A stretch of DNA of 64,000 bases from Cladorhizidae sp. MBARI D1340-BT2. Taxonomy: Eukaryota; Porifera; Demospongiae; Poecilosclerida; Cladorhizidae. Below the pieces are notes generated by a model. It worked only from the letters and a program-made list of their open reading frames with translations. It was not told the origin of the DNA and did no database searches. Location: NCBI GenBank assembly GCA_028752905.1, contig JAQNBH010000011.1, forward strand, positions 35,255,124-35,319,123, in the 5' to 3' direction. A program made the translations under genes and the position numbers. Shown in pieces: positions 11,300-25,200 of this stretch (positions are counted from its first letter, which is position 1; the number at the start of each line of letters is the position of its first letter).

Positions 11300-11735
11300 C
11301 CTTGCCACTGTAATAATAGTCATTGGTCTCTGTACATGAGATGTCAAGCACTGAATTTTAGTAATAGTCATTGGTCTCTGTACATGAGATGTCAAGCACT
11401 GAATTTGTTAAGTAATATCTACTCCTCAAAGAGGTCCTGACGATGGTTTCTAGCTACCCAACACCAGAGGATCACCTGAGATGTCAGAGTATGTCAGACC
11501 TCCTCGAATATATGTGGATTGTCCACGGCAACCCTGGACGTCTCTTGCTTTTCCTGCTCGTTCCACACCTCGATGCTCAAGGCTGGGTAATGGAAGACAC
11601 GTTGAAACAGGGAACTGTTGCTTGGATGCTCTAACTAGACTTCACAGGAAGCCAAGACTCGGCTGCATTGTTGTCCACCTGCTGGAACGAACTGCACAGC
11701 CACTGGACAGCCACTGGACAGCCACTGGACAGAAG
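11300..11735. repeat. Short direct repeats
   Basis: A 45-bp direct repeat (AATAGTCATTGGTCTCTGTA onward) occurs at about 11309 and 11361. A 12-bp unit CAGCCACTGGAC is repeated about 3.5 times at 11697-11733. Flanking 11076-11830 contains short open frames only; I recognise no gene. Confidence 0.7.
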
Positions 11736-11828
11736 ACCGGCCCTTAACTGGAGAATGGAAAACGAAACTCTTGTAAGGAGAAGGACACTTTAGAGCATAT
11801 CAACACTCGTGAGCTGGACCGCATGCTC

Positions 11829-12221
11829 TTAAGGCTGGTTCACAATATGACGCTCCCCCATCGTTACGTATCGTCCTATCGTAATGTATCGTTCTGTCGT
11901 ATCGTATTGTTTCTGGTTCACATTATAGCGTTTGATTGGCGAGTTCTGCTGGTTTCGACAAGGTGCTCACGTGATAGTAGTTGTTCATACTGGTAAATTC
12001 TAGTGAAGGTACAAAGTCCTTCACATGACCCTCCGACTTGCCAGCATTCTGATTGGTCGGACGCTCGACGCTAGAATAGAACCAGATCCTATTCCATCGT
12101 TATGTATCGTAACATCGTATCGTATTGTCATGACGTTGCTGGTTCACAATATGACGATACGTTACGATAGGACGATACGATACGTAACGATGGCTGAGCG
12201 TGAAACTGTGAATCAGTCTTA
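11829..12221. mobile_element. Harbinger-type MITE with TTA target sites
   Basis: The left end AGGCTGGTTCACAATATGAC (11832) and the right end, reverse complemented from about 12219, GACTGATTCACAGTTTCACG, form a diverged terminal inverted repeat flanked by TTA. The interior is rich in short inverted motifs of the type ATCGTTACGTATCGTCCTATC and its complement. The termini resemble those of Harbinger B (30275) and C (54548), so it is probably mobilised by that family. Confidence 0.7.
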
Positions 12222-12275
12222 GCCATGCAGCGCACAGTGCACCTGCCCACTGCTATAAGGAAATTACAACGACCT

Positions 12276-12427
12276 TCTAAATAATCAACTTGAAATAGTA
12301 CTCTCTCAACATTTCAACTAGATGCCCTAGCCTTCCTCAGGAATAGGAATTTATTATTTCTGATGAAGGCTAGAGCATCTAGTCAAAACGTCCCGAGAGT
12401 ACAATTTCAAGTTGATTATTGAGTAGG
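12276..12427. mobile_element. Fold-back MITE, family F (copy 1)
   Basis: Near-perfect hairpin: the left arm AATAATCAACTTGAAATAGT...CTAGATGCCCTAGCC and the right arm GGCTAGAGCATCTAGT...ACAATTTCAAGTTGATTATT. Relatives at 43571-43759 (complete) and 44897-44981 and 60786-60862 (half copies) share the arm motif 'GATGAAGGCTAGAGCATCTA'. Confidence 0.75.
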
Positions 12428-12547
12428 TTTTATTGTCATGTTATTATGTCAACTGAGAGTTCATTGAGCGTTTATCTAACGACAGTTTGTTTCATCTGTC
12501 AAGGCTTTGTTGTTGGCCACGTGTGGCACGCGATGTTTGGTATCTGT

Positions 12548-12735
12548 CTGGCATGACCAGCACTGTCTGGCATGACCTCCTGGCACAACCAGCACCGCCT
12601 GGCACAACCAGCACTGCCTGGCACAACCAGCACCGCCTGGCACAACCAGCACCGCCTGGCACAACCAGCACCGCCTGGCACAACCAGCACTCTCTGGCAC
12701 AACCAGCACCGCCTGGCACAACCAGCATTGTCTGA
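12548..12735. repeat. 19-bp minisatellite CCTGGCACAACCAGCACCG
   Basis: About ten units of CCTGGCACAACCAGCACCG with CTCTCTGG and TGCCTGG variants. It creates open frames on both strands that I treat as artefacts. Its inverted half-motif (TGGCACAACCA) could fold. Confidence 0.85.
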
Positions 12736-12936
12736 CATGTTTTCGTTCTGTTTGTTTTATTTGCATTTACTGCACCTAAAATGTACCTTTTGAACCTTGC
12801 GCTCCAACGATATACTACCCCAAGTCTGTTCAGTTCTGACCACATTCCGCAGTGTAACAAAATGGCCGCCGTAGTCTGGGTGTCCCACTAAGGATAGTTC
12901 TTCGTTTGCAAGTCGCTCCGATATCAGTTGTTGGTT

Positions 12937-13062
12937 TTAATTATTATAATTGTTGTTATTATATTATAATTGTTATTATAATTGTTGTTGTATTATTATA
13001 GTTGTTGTTACTATTGTTGTTGTTATAATTGTTGTTGTATTATTGTTGTTGTTGTTATTATC
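12937..13062. repeat. TTG/TTA microsatellite before an MTR4 exon
   Basis: A mixture of (TTG)n and (TTA)n directly before the acceptor of the first visible MTR4 exon. It supplies a T-rich stretch upstream of the TGTGCAG acceptor. Confidence 0.8.
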
Positions 13063-13071
13063 GCTGTGCAG

Positions 13072-13262
13072 CGGATGAGAAGAAGCTCGTGGAGCAGGTC
13101 TTCACTAATGCTATAGACTGTCTGTCGGAGGAGGATAAGAAGCTGCCTCAAGTGGAACATGTTTTGCCACTTCTGAAGAGAGGCATTGGCATCCATCACT
13201 CTGGCTTGCTCCCCATCCTCAAGGAAACCACCGAGATACTGTTCCAGGAGGGTCTGATCAAG
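13072..13262 (+). CDS. MTREX: MTR4 exon: RecA2 domain, motif IV region
   Basis: The acceptor TGTGCAG ends at 13071. The exon begins inside a codon (phase 1) and encodes [20 protein letters not shown], then [17 protein letters not shown], highly conserved in MTR4. It ends ...GLIK before a GTGAGG donor (phase 0). It joins directly in protein sequence to the exon at 18958. Confidence 0.93.
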
Positions 13263-16200
13263 GTGAGGAGAGAGAGAAAGTGTATTGTGTGTGGTGATTT
13301 GAGTGTAGATAGTGTTACGAGTGTGATGGGTGAAGAGAGAGTGTGTCGACGGTGATGAGAGTGTGTGGGCTGGTGTTCATGCGAGGAGAGGGTGTGTGAA
13401 TGGTGCAGAGTGTGTGGGCTGGTGTTCATGTGAGGAGAGGGTGTGTAAATGGTGGAGAGTGTGTGGGCTGGTGTTCATGTGAGGAGAGGGTGTGTGAATG
13501 GTGGAGAGTGTGTGGGCTGGTGTTCATGTGAGGAGAGGGTGTTAAAAAGTTAACCAACTGACATACAAATATTGAAATGCGGAAGATTATCTGCTCGAAA
13601 CTTCCTTCCTGCATGGCGTGCCTGGTACAACTAATGGCCGGTTCGCAATATGACAGAAGTCAATCTGTTCCGTTGCCCTGCATAGTTACCAATATATTGC
13701 TCTGAGGTTGCTGCATTTGGACCAACACTACAATGGACGGCAGGACTAGCACCGAAGACAAATTGAATTCGAATTTCCTATCAGGAGGAGGAGGAGGCTT
13801 AGAAGAAGTGTGAGTGCAATCTGTCTTTCCTCTCCGCCGACAGCAGGGCGAGTATCATAATGAGATGAGGCTATCTGACCCCGAGCACTAGAGGTGATGG
13901 TTTGTGCAGAAGCCTGCAGGATGTCCACGTTCTGTTAGAAGAGAACAAAAGTGGCATCCCACGCAGACTAAAGGCTGGTTTACAATAGCCACAATGTCTG
14001 CATCAATACCTGTCACAACGCATAACTCAGCTGTTCACAGTGAACGGGACTATATAATGTGAGCTTTGACCCCTGGAATTATTAACTCCACCCATTAATC
14101 TGCAACTTTCTAGATCAAGTGCAAACAGCGACAGCGAGTCGAACTACAATGTACTCAATAGTTAATAAACAGCTTTGGTGTCCTGACTGCTGCTAGGTAC
14201 AATGTCTATACGAATTGTGTGTTACCATGCAATAAAGAGGTGGTCGATGTAGGTGGAGACTGATCCAGAGGCCCATTATTGCTCAACCTGATCAGGTGGT
14301 TGGCTATACCAAGGCTGCAATAGCCCTGCATAATGCTTAAGCAACACAGGAAGTTCTGTGTGCTGTCCTTGATGGGGAGGACGGTGCTAGCAATGGTATT
14401 CCAGGTAGATGGAGGAGTGATGATGAACAGTGCACCGGTATGGGATCAGTGGCACGAACCAGTAGCAATAGGTGCATTCCAAATCTTGTTTTTCACAACT
14501 TAACAACTCAAACCCTCTGCAGGCATCAGGTCAGCTGCTGCCATACGTGGCAGCTTCAAGGAGTACTTTACCAGTAGTGTTGGTGAAGTTCTATGGCAAT
14601 GTGTGCATGCGCGCTCAACACAATAGCATTGATTTGTTTGGTGCTGTAAATTTAATACACATTTAATTACATCAATATGAGATGTGTGAAATGCATCAAT
14701 TCAGGGAGGGGAGAGTGGAAAATTGTTAAGGGGGCAGGAGAGAAATTATAGAAGTTAGTGGTTTTGGGGGTTTGCCTGAAGTAAAAATTCGATAATGTTT
14801 CGGAAATGTGGAAAATTGTTAAGGGGGCAGGAGAGAAATTATAGAAGTTAGTGGTTTTGGGGGTTTGCCTGAAGTAAAAATTCGATAATGTTTCGGCCAC
14901 CTCTGGCCATGGAGGGGGTCAGGATTTAGTTGATGTGCTTCGCTCGACTTGTCCCTCGATTCCCTCCTCCTCCTTGCCACCATGCCTACTAGTCCTCCTT
15001 GCCACCATGCCTACTAGTCCTCCTCCTTGCCACCATGCCTACTAGTCCTCCTTGCCACCATGCCTACTAGTCCTCCTCCTTGCCACCATGCCTACTAGTC
15101 CTCCTCCTTGCCACCATGTTTACTAGTCCTCCTCCTTGCCACCATGCCTACTAGTCCTCCTCCTTGCCACCATGCCTACTAGTGGGTTGCGATGTCTACG
15201 ATGAGACAGACTGCACTGTCGCTAATTGTGACATGTGACATGCAAGACGACCCAGGGTCAAAATCCGCCCTACTATAAAGCATTATTGATGTTTGAAGAA
15301 GGATGAATATAACACACATGTAATGATAGTTCAAACTTGTACGATCATTCTCAGCCGACCTCATATGCTTTAAGATTTAGCTTAAAATCGGCTTTTTATT
15401 TTTTGAAGCCAACGTTTCAACTGAAATACGTTGGTCTTCATCGGGACAAATTGGTGATAGTACAATACATCGCCAAAGTGGCCAAGTGGATTGATAAGGT
15501 CGGCCTGCATGGCCACTCCGCTTCTTCTTGATGTTGCTGAGCTCCCTAACTATGTGGTCCTGCAACACCTTCCACTTCTTACTGCAGTCTTCTGCCACTC
15601 CTTCTCCAACCAACCTACAGTAGCATACAGTCATTGAGTCATGCCTGCTATGGCCACTGCTAGAATTACTAGGTGAAGCTATTACATTGTCAATATTATA
15701 TATTTAGTTCTACATCATTTGTGGTGCATGTATTGGCTTACTCCATTTGCCACTTGCTCCCAGGCATTCTCCCTTGCCTTTATATCCCTGTAGGACGTGC
15801 TGCAAACTTGCAAGGAAAGTTCCTAATCACTTCTATCAGTCTTTCTTCCTCCATCTTGTCTAACAGATTAAATATATAGCACACCAACACGTTGTGTTGC
15901 GATCCAACGCTCCTCTTCTCCTTCTGCATGTGACTCCTCCTCTTCTCCTTCTGCATGTGGCTCCTCCTCTTCTCCTTCTGCATGTGACTCCTCCTCTTCT
16001 CCTTCTGCATGTGGCTCCTCCTCTTCTCCTTCTGCATGTGACTCCTCCTCTTCTCCTTCTGCATGTGACTCCTCCTCTTCTCCTTCTGCATGTGACTCCT
16101 CCTCTTCTCCTTCTGCATGTGACTCCTCCTCTTCTCCTTCTGCATGTGACTCCTCTTCTCCTTCTGCATGTGACTCCTCCTCTTCCCCTTCTGCATGTAA

Positions 16201-19200
16201 CTCCTCCTCTTCTCCTTCTGCATGTAACTCCTCCTCTTCTCCTTCTGCATGTGACTCCTCTTCTCCTTCTGCATGTGACTCCTCCTCTTCTCTGTCTGCA
16301 TGTGACTCCTCCTCTTCTCCTTCTGCATGTGACTCCTCCTCTTCTCCTTCTGCATGTGACTCCTCCTCTTCCCCTTCTGCATGTGGCTCCTCCTCTTCTC
16401 CTTCTGCATGTGACTCCTCTTCTCCTTCTGCATGTGGCTCCTCCTCTTCTCCTTCTGCATGTGACTCCTCTTCTCCTTCTGCATGTGACTCCTCCTCTTC
16501 TCCTTCTGCATGTGGCTCCTCCTCTTCTCCTTCTGCATGTGACTCCTCCTCTTCTCCTTCTGCATGTGACTCCTCCTCTTCTCCTGCATGTGACTCCTCC
16601 TCTTCTCCTTCTGCATGTGACTCCTCTTCTCCTTCTGCATGTGACTCCTCCTCTTCCCCTTCTGCATGTGACTCCTCTTCTCCTTCTGCATGTGACTCCT
16701 CCTCTTCTCTGTCTGCATGTGACTCCTCCTCTTCTCCTTCTGCATGTGACTCCTCCTCTTCTCCTTCTGCATGTGACTCCTCCTCTTCCCCTTCTGCATG
16801 TGGCTCCTCCTCTTCTCCTTCTGCATGTGACTCCTCTTCTCCTTCTGCATGTGACTCCTCTTCTCCTTCTGCATGTGGCTCCTCTTCTCCTTCTGCATGT
16901 GACTCTTCCCCTTCTGCATGTGACTCCTCTTCTCCTTCTGCATGTGACTTCTCCTTCTGCATGTGACTCCTCCTCTTCTCCTTCTGCATGTGACTCCTCC
17001 TCTTCTCCTTCTGCATGTGACTCCTCCTCTTCTCCTTCTGCATGTGACTCCTCTTCTCCTTCTGCATGTGGCTCCTCCTCTTCTCCTTCTGCATGTGACT
17101 CCTCCTCTTCTCCTTCTGCATGTGACTCATCCTCTTCTCCTTCTGCATGTGACTCCTCTTCCCCTTCTGCATGTGACTCATCCTCTTCCCCTTCTGCATG
17201 TGACTCCTCCTCTTCTCCTTCTGCATGTGACTCCTCCTCTTCTCCTTCTGCATGTGGCTCCTCCTCTTCTCCTTCTGCATGTGACTCCTCCTCTTCTCCT
17301 TCTGCATGTGACTCCTCTTCTCCTTCTGCATGTGACTCCTCTTCTCCTTCTGCATGTGGCTCCTCCTCTTCTCCTTCTGCATGTGACTCCTCTTCTCCTT
17401 CTGCATGTGACTCCTCCTCTTCTCCGTCTGCATGTGGCTCCTCCTCTTCTCCTTCTGCATGTGGCTCCTCCTCTTCTCAGTCTGCATGTGGCTCCTCCTC
17501 TTCTCCTTCTGCATGTGACTCCTCCTCTTCTCCTTCTGCATGTGACTCCTCCTCTTCTCCTTCTGCATGTGACTCCTCTTCCCCTTCTGCATGTGGCCCC
17601 TCCTCTTCTCCTTCTGCATGTGACTCCTCCTCTTCTCCTTCTGCATGTGACTCCTCCTCTTCTCCTTCTGCATGTGACTCCTCCTCTTCTCCTGCATGTG
17701 ACTCCTCCTCTTCTCCTTCTGCATGTGGCTCCTCCTCTTCTCCTGCATGTGACTCCTCCTCTTCTCCTTCTGCATGTGACTCCTCTTCTCCTTCTACATG
17801 TGACTCCTCCTCTTCTCCTTCTGCATGTGACTCCTCCTCTTCTCCTTCTGCAGGTGACTTCCCCTTCTGCATGTGACTCCTCCTCTTCTCCTTCTGCATG
17901 TGACTCCTCTTCTCCTTCTGCATGTGACTCCTCCTCTTCTCCTTCTGCATGTGACTCCTCCTCTTCTCCTTCTGCATGTGACTCCTCCTCTTCTCCTTCT
18001 GCATGTGACTCCTCTTCTCCTTCTGCATGTGACTCCTCCTCTTCTCCTTCTGCATGTGACTCCTCCTCTTCTCCTTCTGCATGTGGCTCCTCCTCTTCTC
18101 CTTCTGCATGTGACTCCTCCTCTTCTCCTTCTGCATGTGACTCCTCCTCTTCTCCTTCTGCATGTGGCTCCTCCTCTTCTCCTTCTGCATGTGACTCCTC
18201 CTCTTCACCTTCAGCATGTGACTCCTCTTCTCCTTCTGCATGTGACTTCTCCTTCTGCATGTGGCTCCTCCTCTTCTCCTTCTGCATGTGACTCCTCCTC
18301 TTCTCCTTCTGCATGTGACTCCTCCTCTTCTCCTTCTGCATGTGACTCCTCCTTCTTAGCCTACACAGTTGATATAAATACCGCCCTTCTGCTGGTCTTG
18401 GGGACCTCTCCGTTTACCTTGCACTTCTCCTCCGCTAAACCCCAACTCCCAACCACCCACTTTCACGACTTCTGGGGAGGATTTTCAGAACTCCCAGCTC
18501 ATTTTAAAGGGAAGGGCATGAAGATAGTTTTCCATGTGGAGTGCTCTTCTCCGCTACTCCTTCACCAATCACTGCCCACCTTGTCAACTTGCAATCAAAA
18601 CTTCGTATGTAATTTGTGAGAAATGCAGCTGTCATGAATATGATCAGTAATGGAGAATAAACCTCATTAAGACACCTGAGCTAATTAAAGAAGTAATGTC
18701 CTGTTGTTGTTTGTAGTTTTAATTCATGAAAGCAATTAACGACACAGTCATTTTGACGACCCATAACAATGTAAATGTTGGACACTAATAGTATATTGTG
18801 TTCTTTTTTAATATAATTTTGGCACAATAGTTTGTACGGAAATGGTTGTGTGTTTGTGGTCGATAAGGTACATTTCTCTTTTGATAAGTGAACCCAATAC
18901 ATATATATATATATATATAATATATATATACTGAATATAATGCCATCTTTGTTTCAGGCTCTATTTGCGACTGAGACCTTTGCCCTCGGGCTGAACATGC
19001 CTGCCAGAACTGTGGTCTTCACGAGCTGTCGGAAGTTTGATGGGAAAGAGTTCCGCTGGATCACGTCCGGCGAGTACATACAGATGAGTGGGAGGGCGGG
19101 GAGGAGGGGCCTGGACGACAGGGGCATCGTGATGTTGATGGTGGATGAGCAGATGGACGCCACCGTGGGGAAAAACCTTCTGCGGGTAAAGTGAAGGCGG

Positions 19201-22200
19201 AACACTATTGGTTGGCTGAGGCCGTGTTCTGTGGTTGGTATGGTTCAATATGTTGCATGAGTCAGAGTGGAATATGCGCAAGTTATTTTCTGCGCAGGTT
19301 CTTGTGGGTCCATGAGCCGAAGGCGACTGAAAATATAGCGTGCACATGATATGATTCGCCACATTCCACGATGAGCGTGCTAAATTGCTTATCGTCAAAC
19401 GAAACGAGATGCTGTTTGATCGTGGAAACGTTTTTTGTTTTGTTTTTTCCTCGTGCATATGAACGTACGTGTGTTCATCACACTTAGTAACGTGGGTCAC
19501 CGTGGATGTGTGTGAATTACAATGTCGCAATTCTGCTCATATGCTTAATTGAACTAGTTAGAGACGGGGTTTGGTGTATATCGATAACAAGATGAAAATG
19601 GGAGCAAGAGAGAGAGCTAAAGCGCTGTAGAGACTGAGGAACTGGAAGAGCTAGGTCGCAGACTTGCACTCTCTTACCATCCGTTCGCTAAATAATTAAT
19701 AGATGTTTCGTGCGGCTAAACATTTCGTGGCTTTTTTCCAGACGGTTGGAAGATGCACGTATGTTGGGTTTAAATGCAATGCCCGCGGTCCGTAGCAACA
19801 TGTTCAGATGGAAACCAAATCGCAATGCGTGTTCATTACTTGTAGTGAGACGCGATCCTTTAGACTGTTTAACACATTACTTACCTGGGGGTGTCAAAAG
19901 TACCCTACTGCAACAAGAGCTTTTGAAAACGATTCTACTGTACCAGTTTTTATCATAGGAAAATGTTTCACATATAATTAGATAGCTTACACAGTTTTTA
20001 TCATAGGAAAATGTTTCACATATAATTAGATAACTTACACAGTTTTTATCATAGGAAAATGTTTCACATATAATTAGATAGCTTACGGTCTAAATTTCAT
20101 TTTGATATAAAGTTTGTCTATTGTTAGTATATAAGATTCTCGGGTGATCGGGTGAAATGGCTAGGAATACTTTCACGGCTAAAGAAGTGATAGCCTTCCT
20201 CGAGAGTGACGAGGAGTAGAGCGAATTTGAAGAGAAAGATAGTGTGGACGGCGATCGAGAAGTGCCAGAATATATCTACTCTCCGGGAGTAGCAGAATTT
20301 TTTTCTCAGTTCTGGACGCTTTGTTCAAGAAGATGCTGAATTTTGTAATGTAAATTTAAAATGTGGTCGAAGTTATGCGATATTTATCATTGCTATGGTA
20401 ACTATAATGTAAGAAATGTAAAGTTTAGATCATGCAGTATCATATGATATATATATTGCCTATACTAATTCCGTTTAGTTTCAAAGATAAAGTCATTTTT
20501 AAGGAAAGGTGAAATTTTCTATATTTAAAATGATGGGTAATGAGTTAAATGATGAATTTCAGAAGTTTGGTGAATTTGAGAACATTGTTATTGGCAGTGG
20601 GGGAAATGATATTTTGATCCTTTGAATCAAGGTGCTTATTTTGTCACTTGGCAACTCGGTAAAGCGAAAGCACAATTCCTTAATGTCGTTGCTTTAATTT
20701 AGAGTTACATGTAAATCATTTAACTTGCCGTGGTCTAAGCCAGCCCTCAGGTGTTTTGCGGTGTTTACTTTGATGTTCTTGTGTTATTATCTCGTGCTGT
20801 TGTTCTTTGTGTGCCTTAGGGCCAGCCAGATGCTCTGAACAGTGCATTCCACCTCACCTACAACATGGTGCTCAATCTTCTCCGTGTGGAGGAGATCAAC
20901 CCGGAATACATGTTGGAGCGCTCCTTTTACCAGTTCCAGAATAACTCGGCCATTCCCAGCAAACAGCTAAGTATGATTACCTGTCCAATCCTGCCATAAA
21001 CTGTCCTGGGATATTTCGGAATACTTGTCAAGGTTTCATGCGGGATTTTTTTCTTGGGGGAGAGGGGGGGGGGGGACTAATTTTTTGCTTGGGGGTGTGT
21101 GGTGAGAAATAGTGCTGAAGCACGTGGGTGAGCTTTTGGGGGCTCTTGCTGAAATTTTTTGGATTTTACATCCACTCAGATTGCTTCTGGTGTAATCTGA
21201 GGGGGAATGTTTAGTCTGAATGACCAACCTGTGGAAATTATTCTACTACTTACCCAAAAAGGCGCACACCCTCAAGATGTCCAGACTGTGCTCAGGTTTA
21301 CCTGAGCTGAAGTAGTGAAGCCTAGCAGCACAAGGTGGTTGTCTCACGAGCGGTGTCTGCGTGCAGTCATCAAGATCTTCCTGAGGCCAGCACTGTTATA
21401 ATTACTCTACAGCAGTTCTAGCAGACGTCATGGAATGCTGAAGTGTACGGAGTTCCACTTGTCTTGAGCTCTTCTGGAGTGGCCAGCATTAGTCTTTCGT
21501 CGCAAGTGCTCGACTTCCTTGCTAGGTTTAGTTGCTGGATGCAAAAGGACACTGCTTACTTCAGCAGGTAACCTGTGGTTCTTGAAAGCATCCTTAAAGA
21601 ACTTTCAAGAGCAACTAAGGGAACACAAAGCTTCATGGTGTTCTGAAGTGAGTCCTCTTGTTGACAAACTGGAGAACGATCATGAATCACGGTCACAAGC
21701 AACCGCTTGGCTTGTAGCTGCGTGGGAGGTGCTATGCGCAAACTCTAACTGGTTATCATGCCAATATTGGTCCTCCTTAAATCAACTCTTTACTGCACAA
21801 CGTACATGTAGGTGACCAATTCTCAGGTGAAGCTGTAGATCTCCTTGTGTCCTCCTCAGTTTTCAATCCAACATCATTTCCTACAGAAGAAAGAGTTTTA
21901 TCATATTATTATTATTATGGTAAAAGGAAGTAGAGGCTTAGGATGAAGTTTATGTCACCGAGGCAACAGTTGATGTTGGAGGTGTGACCTCCTCACCACC
22001 TCTTATCGACGAGGATGAGGTGCTTGTTGAGTGGCGCTTGTTCAAGTGAGTGCTTATGTAAGAAACAAAGTTGGTAATGGAAGAGAAGAAAACTACAAAA
22101 CTGCCAACCTTGCAAGAAGTCACAAGGAAGCAACTGCAGCTTACACTGGAATCTTTCCAGAGATGTTCAAGCTTCTCAACATCCTTCTTCCTGAAGGAAC

Positions 22201-25200
22201 AGCTGCAGTTGAGAGGTCATTCAGCCACATGAAGCAAGTTAAAACAAGGCTACGCTTTGAATGATGCTAACCTGTCCATCTCGTGAGAATAAGTCCAACC
22301 TCGATCAACTTCTATGGAGTTCTTATTTTAGCTACGTGGTCAAGCACCAGGTTGGAAAATGAATTTCGTTAAAATTCCATAAAATTCATTTTCCAAACTG
22401 TGCGCTTGACCACGTACCTACTAAGTTTTGGCGCCTAATGAAACAGTCGTTGCATAGAGTAGGGCTTCCTCTAGACACATGCTAATTTCAATTCTCTAGC
22501 ACTTGGCTATCTGGAGATATTTATGTGGAAAAATTAGGCACTCAGGTTTTGAGGTACTCCCACGTTAGCTCTAGTAACTTAGCTATAGTTATACCTATGA
22601 GAAATGTTTTAGTATCAAAAGTGAGCACACAGAGAGACGTATTTTTGAGCTATATATAAGTCCATACCATAAAGTTTGCAGAATCTATGGAGCTTTAATT
22701 AAAGTGGTAACTACAAGTTTTTTTTGACACTTTCTACTAAAATTTCTACTAAAATGGGATTTTCCCCCTCCCTTAAAAATCGTGGAATCAAGTTCTAGTA
22801 GCTGCATTCTAGGACACAGTTGACATACACTTATTAGCACCTGTTGATATCTTATTGTTGTTGGTTTTTGTTTCATGTTTCAGATTGTAGTCAAACTATA
22901 TTCACCATCCTAAAATTTTGGGGGTGGAAACTCCACCCCCCTCTGTATCAAACCTTAGTGAGGACGACGGGTTATCCCTAGTGAGAGTGACTAGGGTTAT
23001 CCCTAGAGAGGGTGACTAGGGTTATCCCTAGAGAGGGTGGCTGGGGTTATCCCTAGAGAGGGTGAGACTGGGGTTATCCCTAGAGAGGGTGACTGGGGTT
23101 ATCCATAATGAGAGTGGCTGGGGTTATCCATAATGAGAGTGACCCTCACTAAGAAAGTTCTATTGCTGAAAATAGCTCCTGCGAATTCTTCTCTTCTTCT
23201 TGGACCAAATCAGATGCCATCATTGGCTCTGGGGGGAAGGGGGCACAAACGTTTTGCGTGAATGGAGCTATAATGTAACGTTAACCATGTCGCATAGTTT
23301 TGTCAGCTATCATTGGCGGTGCGAAAAATGCATGCACAGATATATCCTTAAACAAAATGGCCAACGATCCTAAGTGCCATGCTGTTTCTGGAACCTCGTC
23401 CCTTCTACCAACATTTAAACAACCTCTGCTCCTAGATCTGAGGCCGCCATTGGCACCAGGCGGTCGAGGTGACTCTAGTCTCCAAGTCTCAGCCGTTGAT
23501 GTCGCAGCAGGCCTGAGAAAAATAGAAAAATGGGGACAAGCAAACAGACAACAGTTATTGTTGCTGTTGTTGCTGTTATTATATTATATTATTATTAATA
23601 TTATTATATTATTATTAATAATAATATTATTAATATCATTAATATTATCATTGATATTATTATTATTAATATTATTATTATTGTATTATATTATTATTAT
23701 CATTATTACTATATTATCATTATTACTATTATATTATTACTACTATATTATTATTATTATTATTATTATTATAATTATTATTAGAATTACTATTATTATT
23801 ATTACTACTACTAGTACTACTACTCCTATTACTACTATTATTATTATATACCTCTGGCAAGGAGGTAATGCTTTTGCCGTTTGTGTGTTAGGGCTGGTTC
23901 ACAATATGCTGCTAGGCTGTCGCATCACGTCACTTCTATATAGCTGTTCATAATAACGGAGTCGTCGCTTGAGCAAACTTGAACTTTCACCCAACTGGAA
24001 CCACGCCCATTAATTAACAGAAGCTAGCGCTCATGTTATTCGCGCATTCCATGTACATGGGAAAGTTCTCAAGCTTTGATGAGCCTTTCGTCGTCCGTTC
24101 AGATTTGAAATCACCAGCTTTTAATGAAAAATCAAAATAAAGCACACCAGAATGACAATAAACTCAAATAAACGGACACCAGAATGATGTAATCGCAGAT
24201 CGCAATGCAGCTCGAATAGAACTCGATTGTATTCGAGCGATGCAACGTTATTTTATGTTCACAATTTTTTTTTTAAATGACACGTCGCATCGCTTGAGCG
24301 TTTTGCATATTGTGAATCAGCCTTTAGTCTGTTATAGATGACACAAAAACCTAGAGATAGATTTACACTAAATTTGGTGGTGTTAAAGGTTGCCACCATT
24401 GCCAAAGACAACATATCATTTGGCATTGTCGGACATTTTGTAGGAATAGATCTGCGCATGCATCTTTCACAGTGGCAACAAGGCCTCGCAACATGGCGAC
24501 GTTACCAACAAACCTAGCTACGTTGGAGCTCGCGTAATGCAAACCGTTTGCTAGTGAGGCTGACCTCCATCCAATACCCCACCCCACATTCTTAGTTGGC
24601 AAGTCAATGCAATGCCACACCCCTCTTTCTTAATTGGCAAGTCAATCCAATGCCCCGCCCCTCTTTCTTAATTGGCAAGTCATCCAGTGCCCCACCCCTC
24701 TTTCTTAATTGGCAAGTCAATCCGATGCCACACCCTCTTTCTTAATTGGCAAGTCAATCCAGTGCCCCACCCCTCTTTCTTAATTGGCAAGTCAATCCAA
24801 TGTAGTTTAGTTCGAATGGAAAATTGTTTGGAGTAACAGAGTTTTTCTGTCCCTGGTTGCAGTTGTTGTTTTATTGTTTAAAAAAAAAAAAATTTGTTGT
24901 TGTTATTATTGTTGTTGTTATTATTATTTTTGGTATTATTATTTTGTAATATGTTTATTTTCTTTCCCACAGAGGTGAAGGATCTGGAAGATAAAATCAG
25001 TGCCATTAAGATAGAGAACGAGAGCTCGATTTCCAACTACTACAAGCTGCGGCAGCAGCTGAAGAAGCTGGAGAGGGAGATGCAGCAATACATAACCAAG
25101 CCAGCGTTCTGTGTGCCCTTCCTGCAGCCTGGCCGCATGGTGCAAGTGGAAAACGACGAGCATCAGGAGAACTTCGGCTGGGGCTGTGTCATCAACTACC

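Noticed and set aside
12476..12860. Cysteine-rich repeat proteins (CARQCWLCQAVLVVPG type) and their reverse frames
   Set aside because: Explained by the 19-bp minisatellite; no flanking coding signal.
15780..18619. Open frames of 248-660 codons on both strands
   Set aside because: All lie in the 27-nt minisatellite; units are multiples of three without stops, so the frames are automatic. No non-repetitive domain is attached except the MADF start, which has its own ATG.
23300..23953. 217-codon frame rich in isoleucine and leucine
   Set aside because: The second half is an ATT microsatellite and the first part has no recognisable domain.
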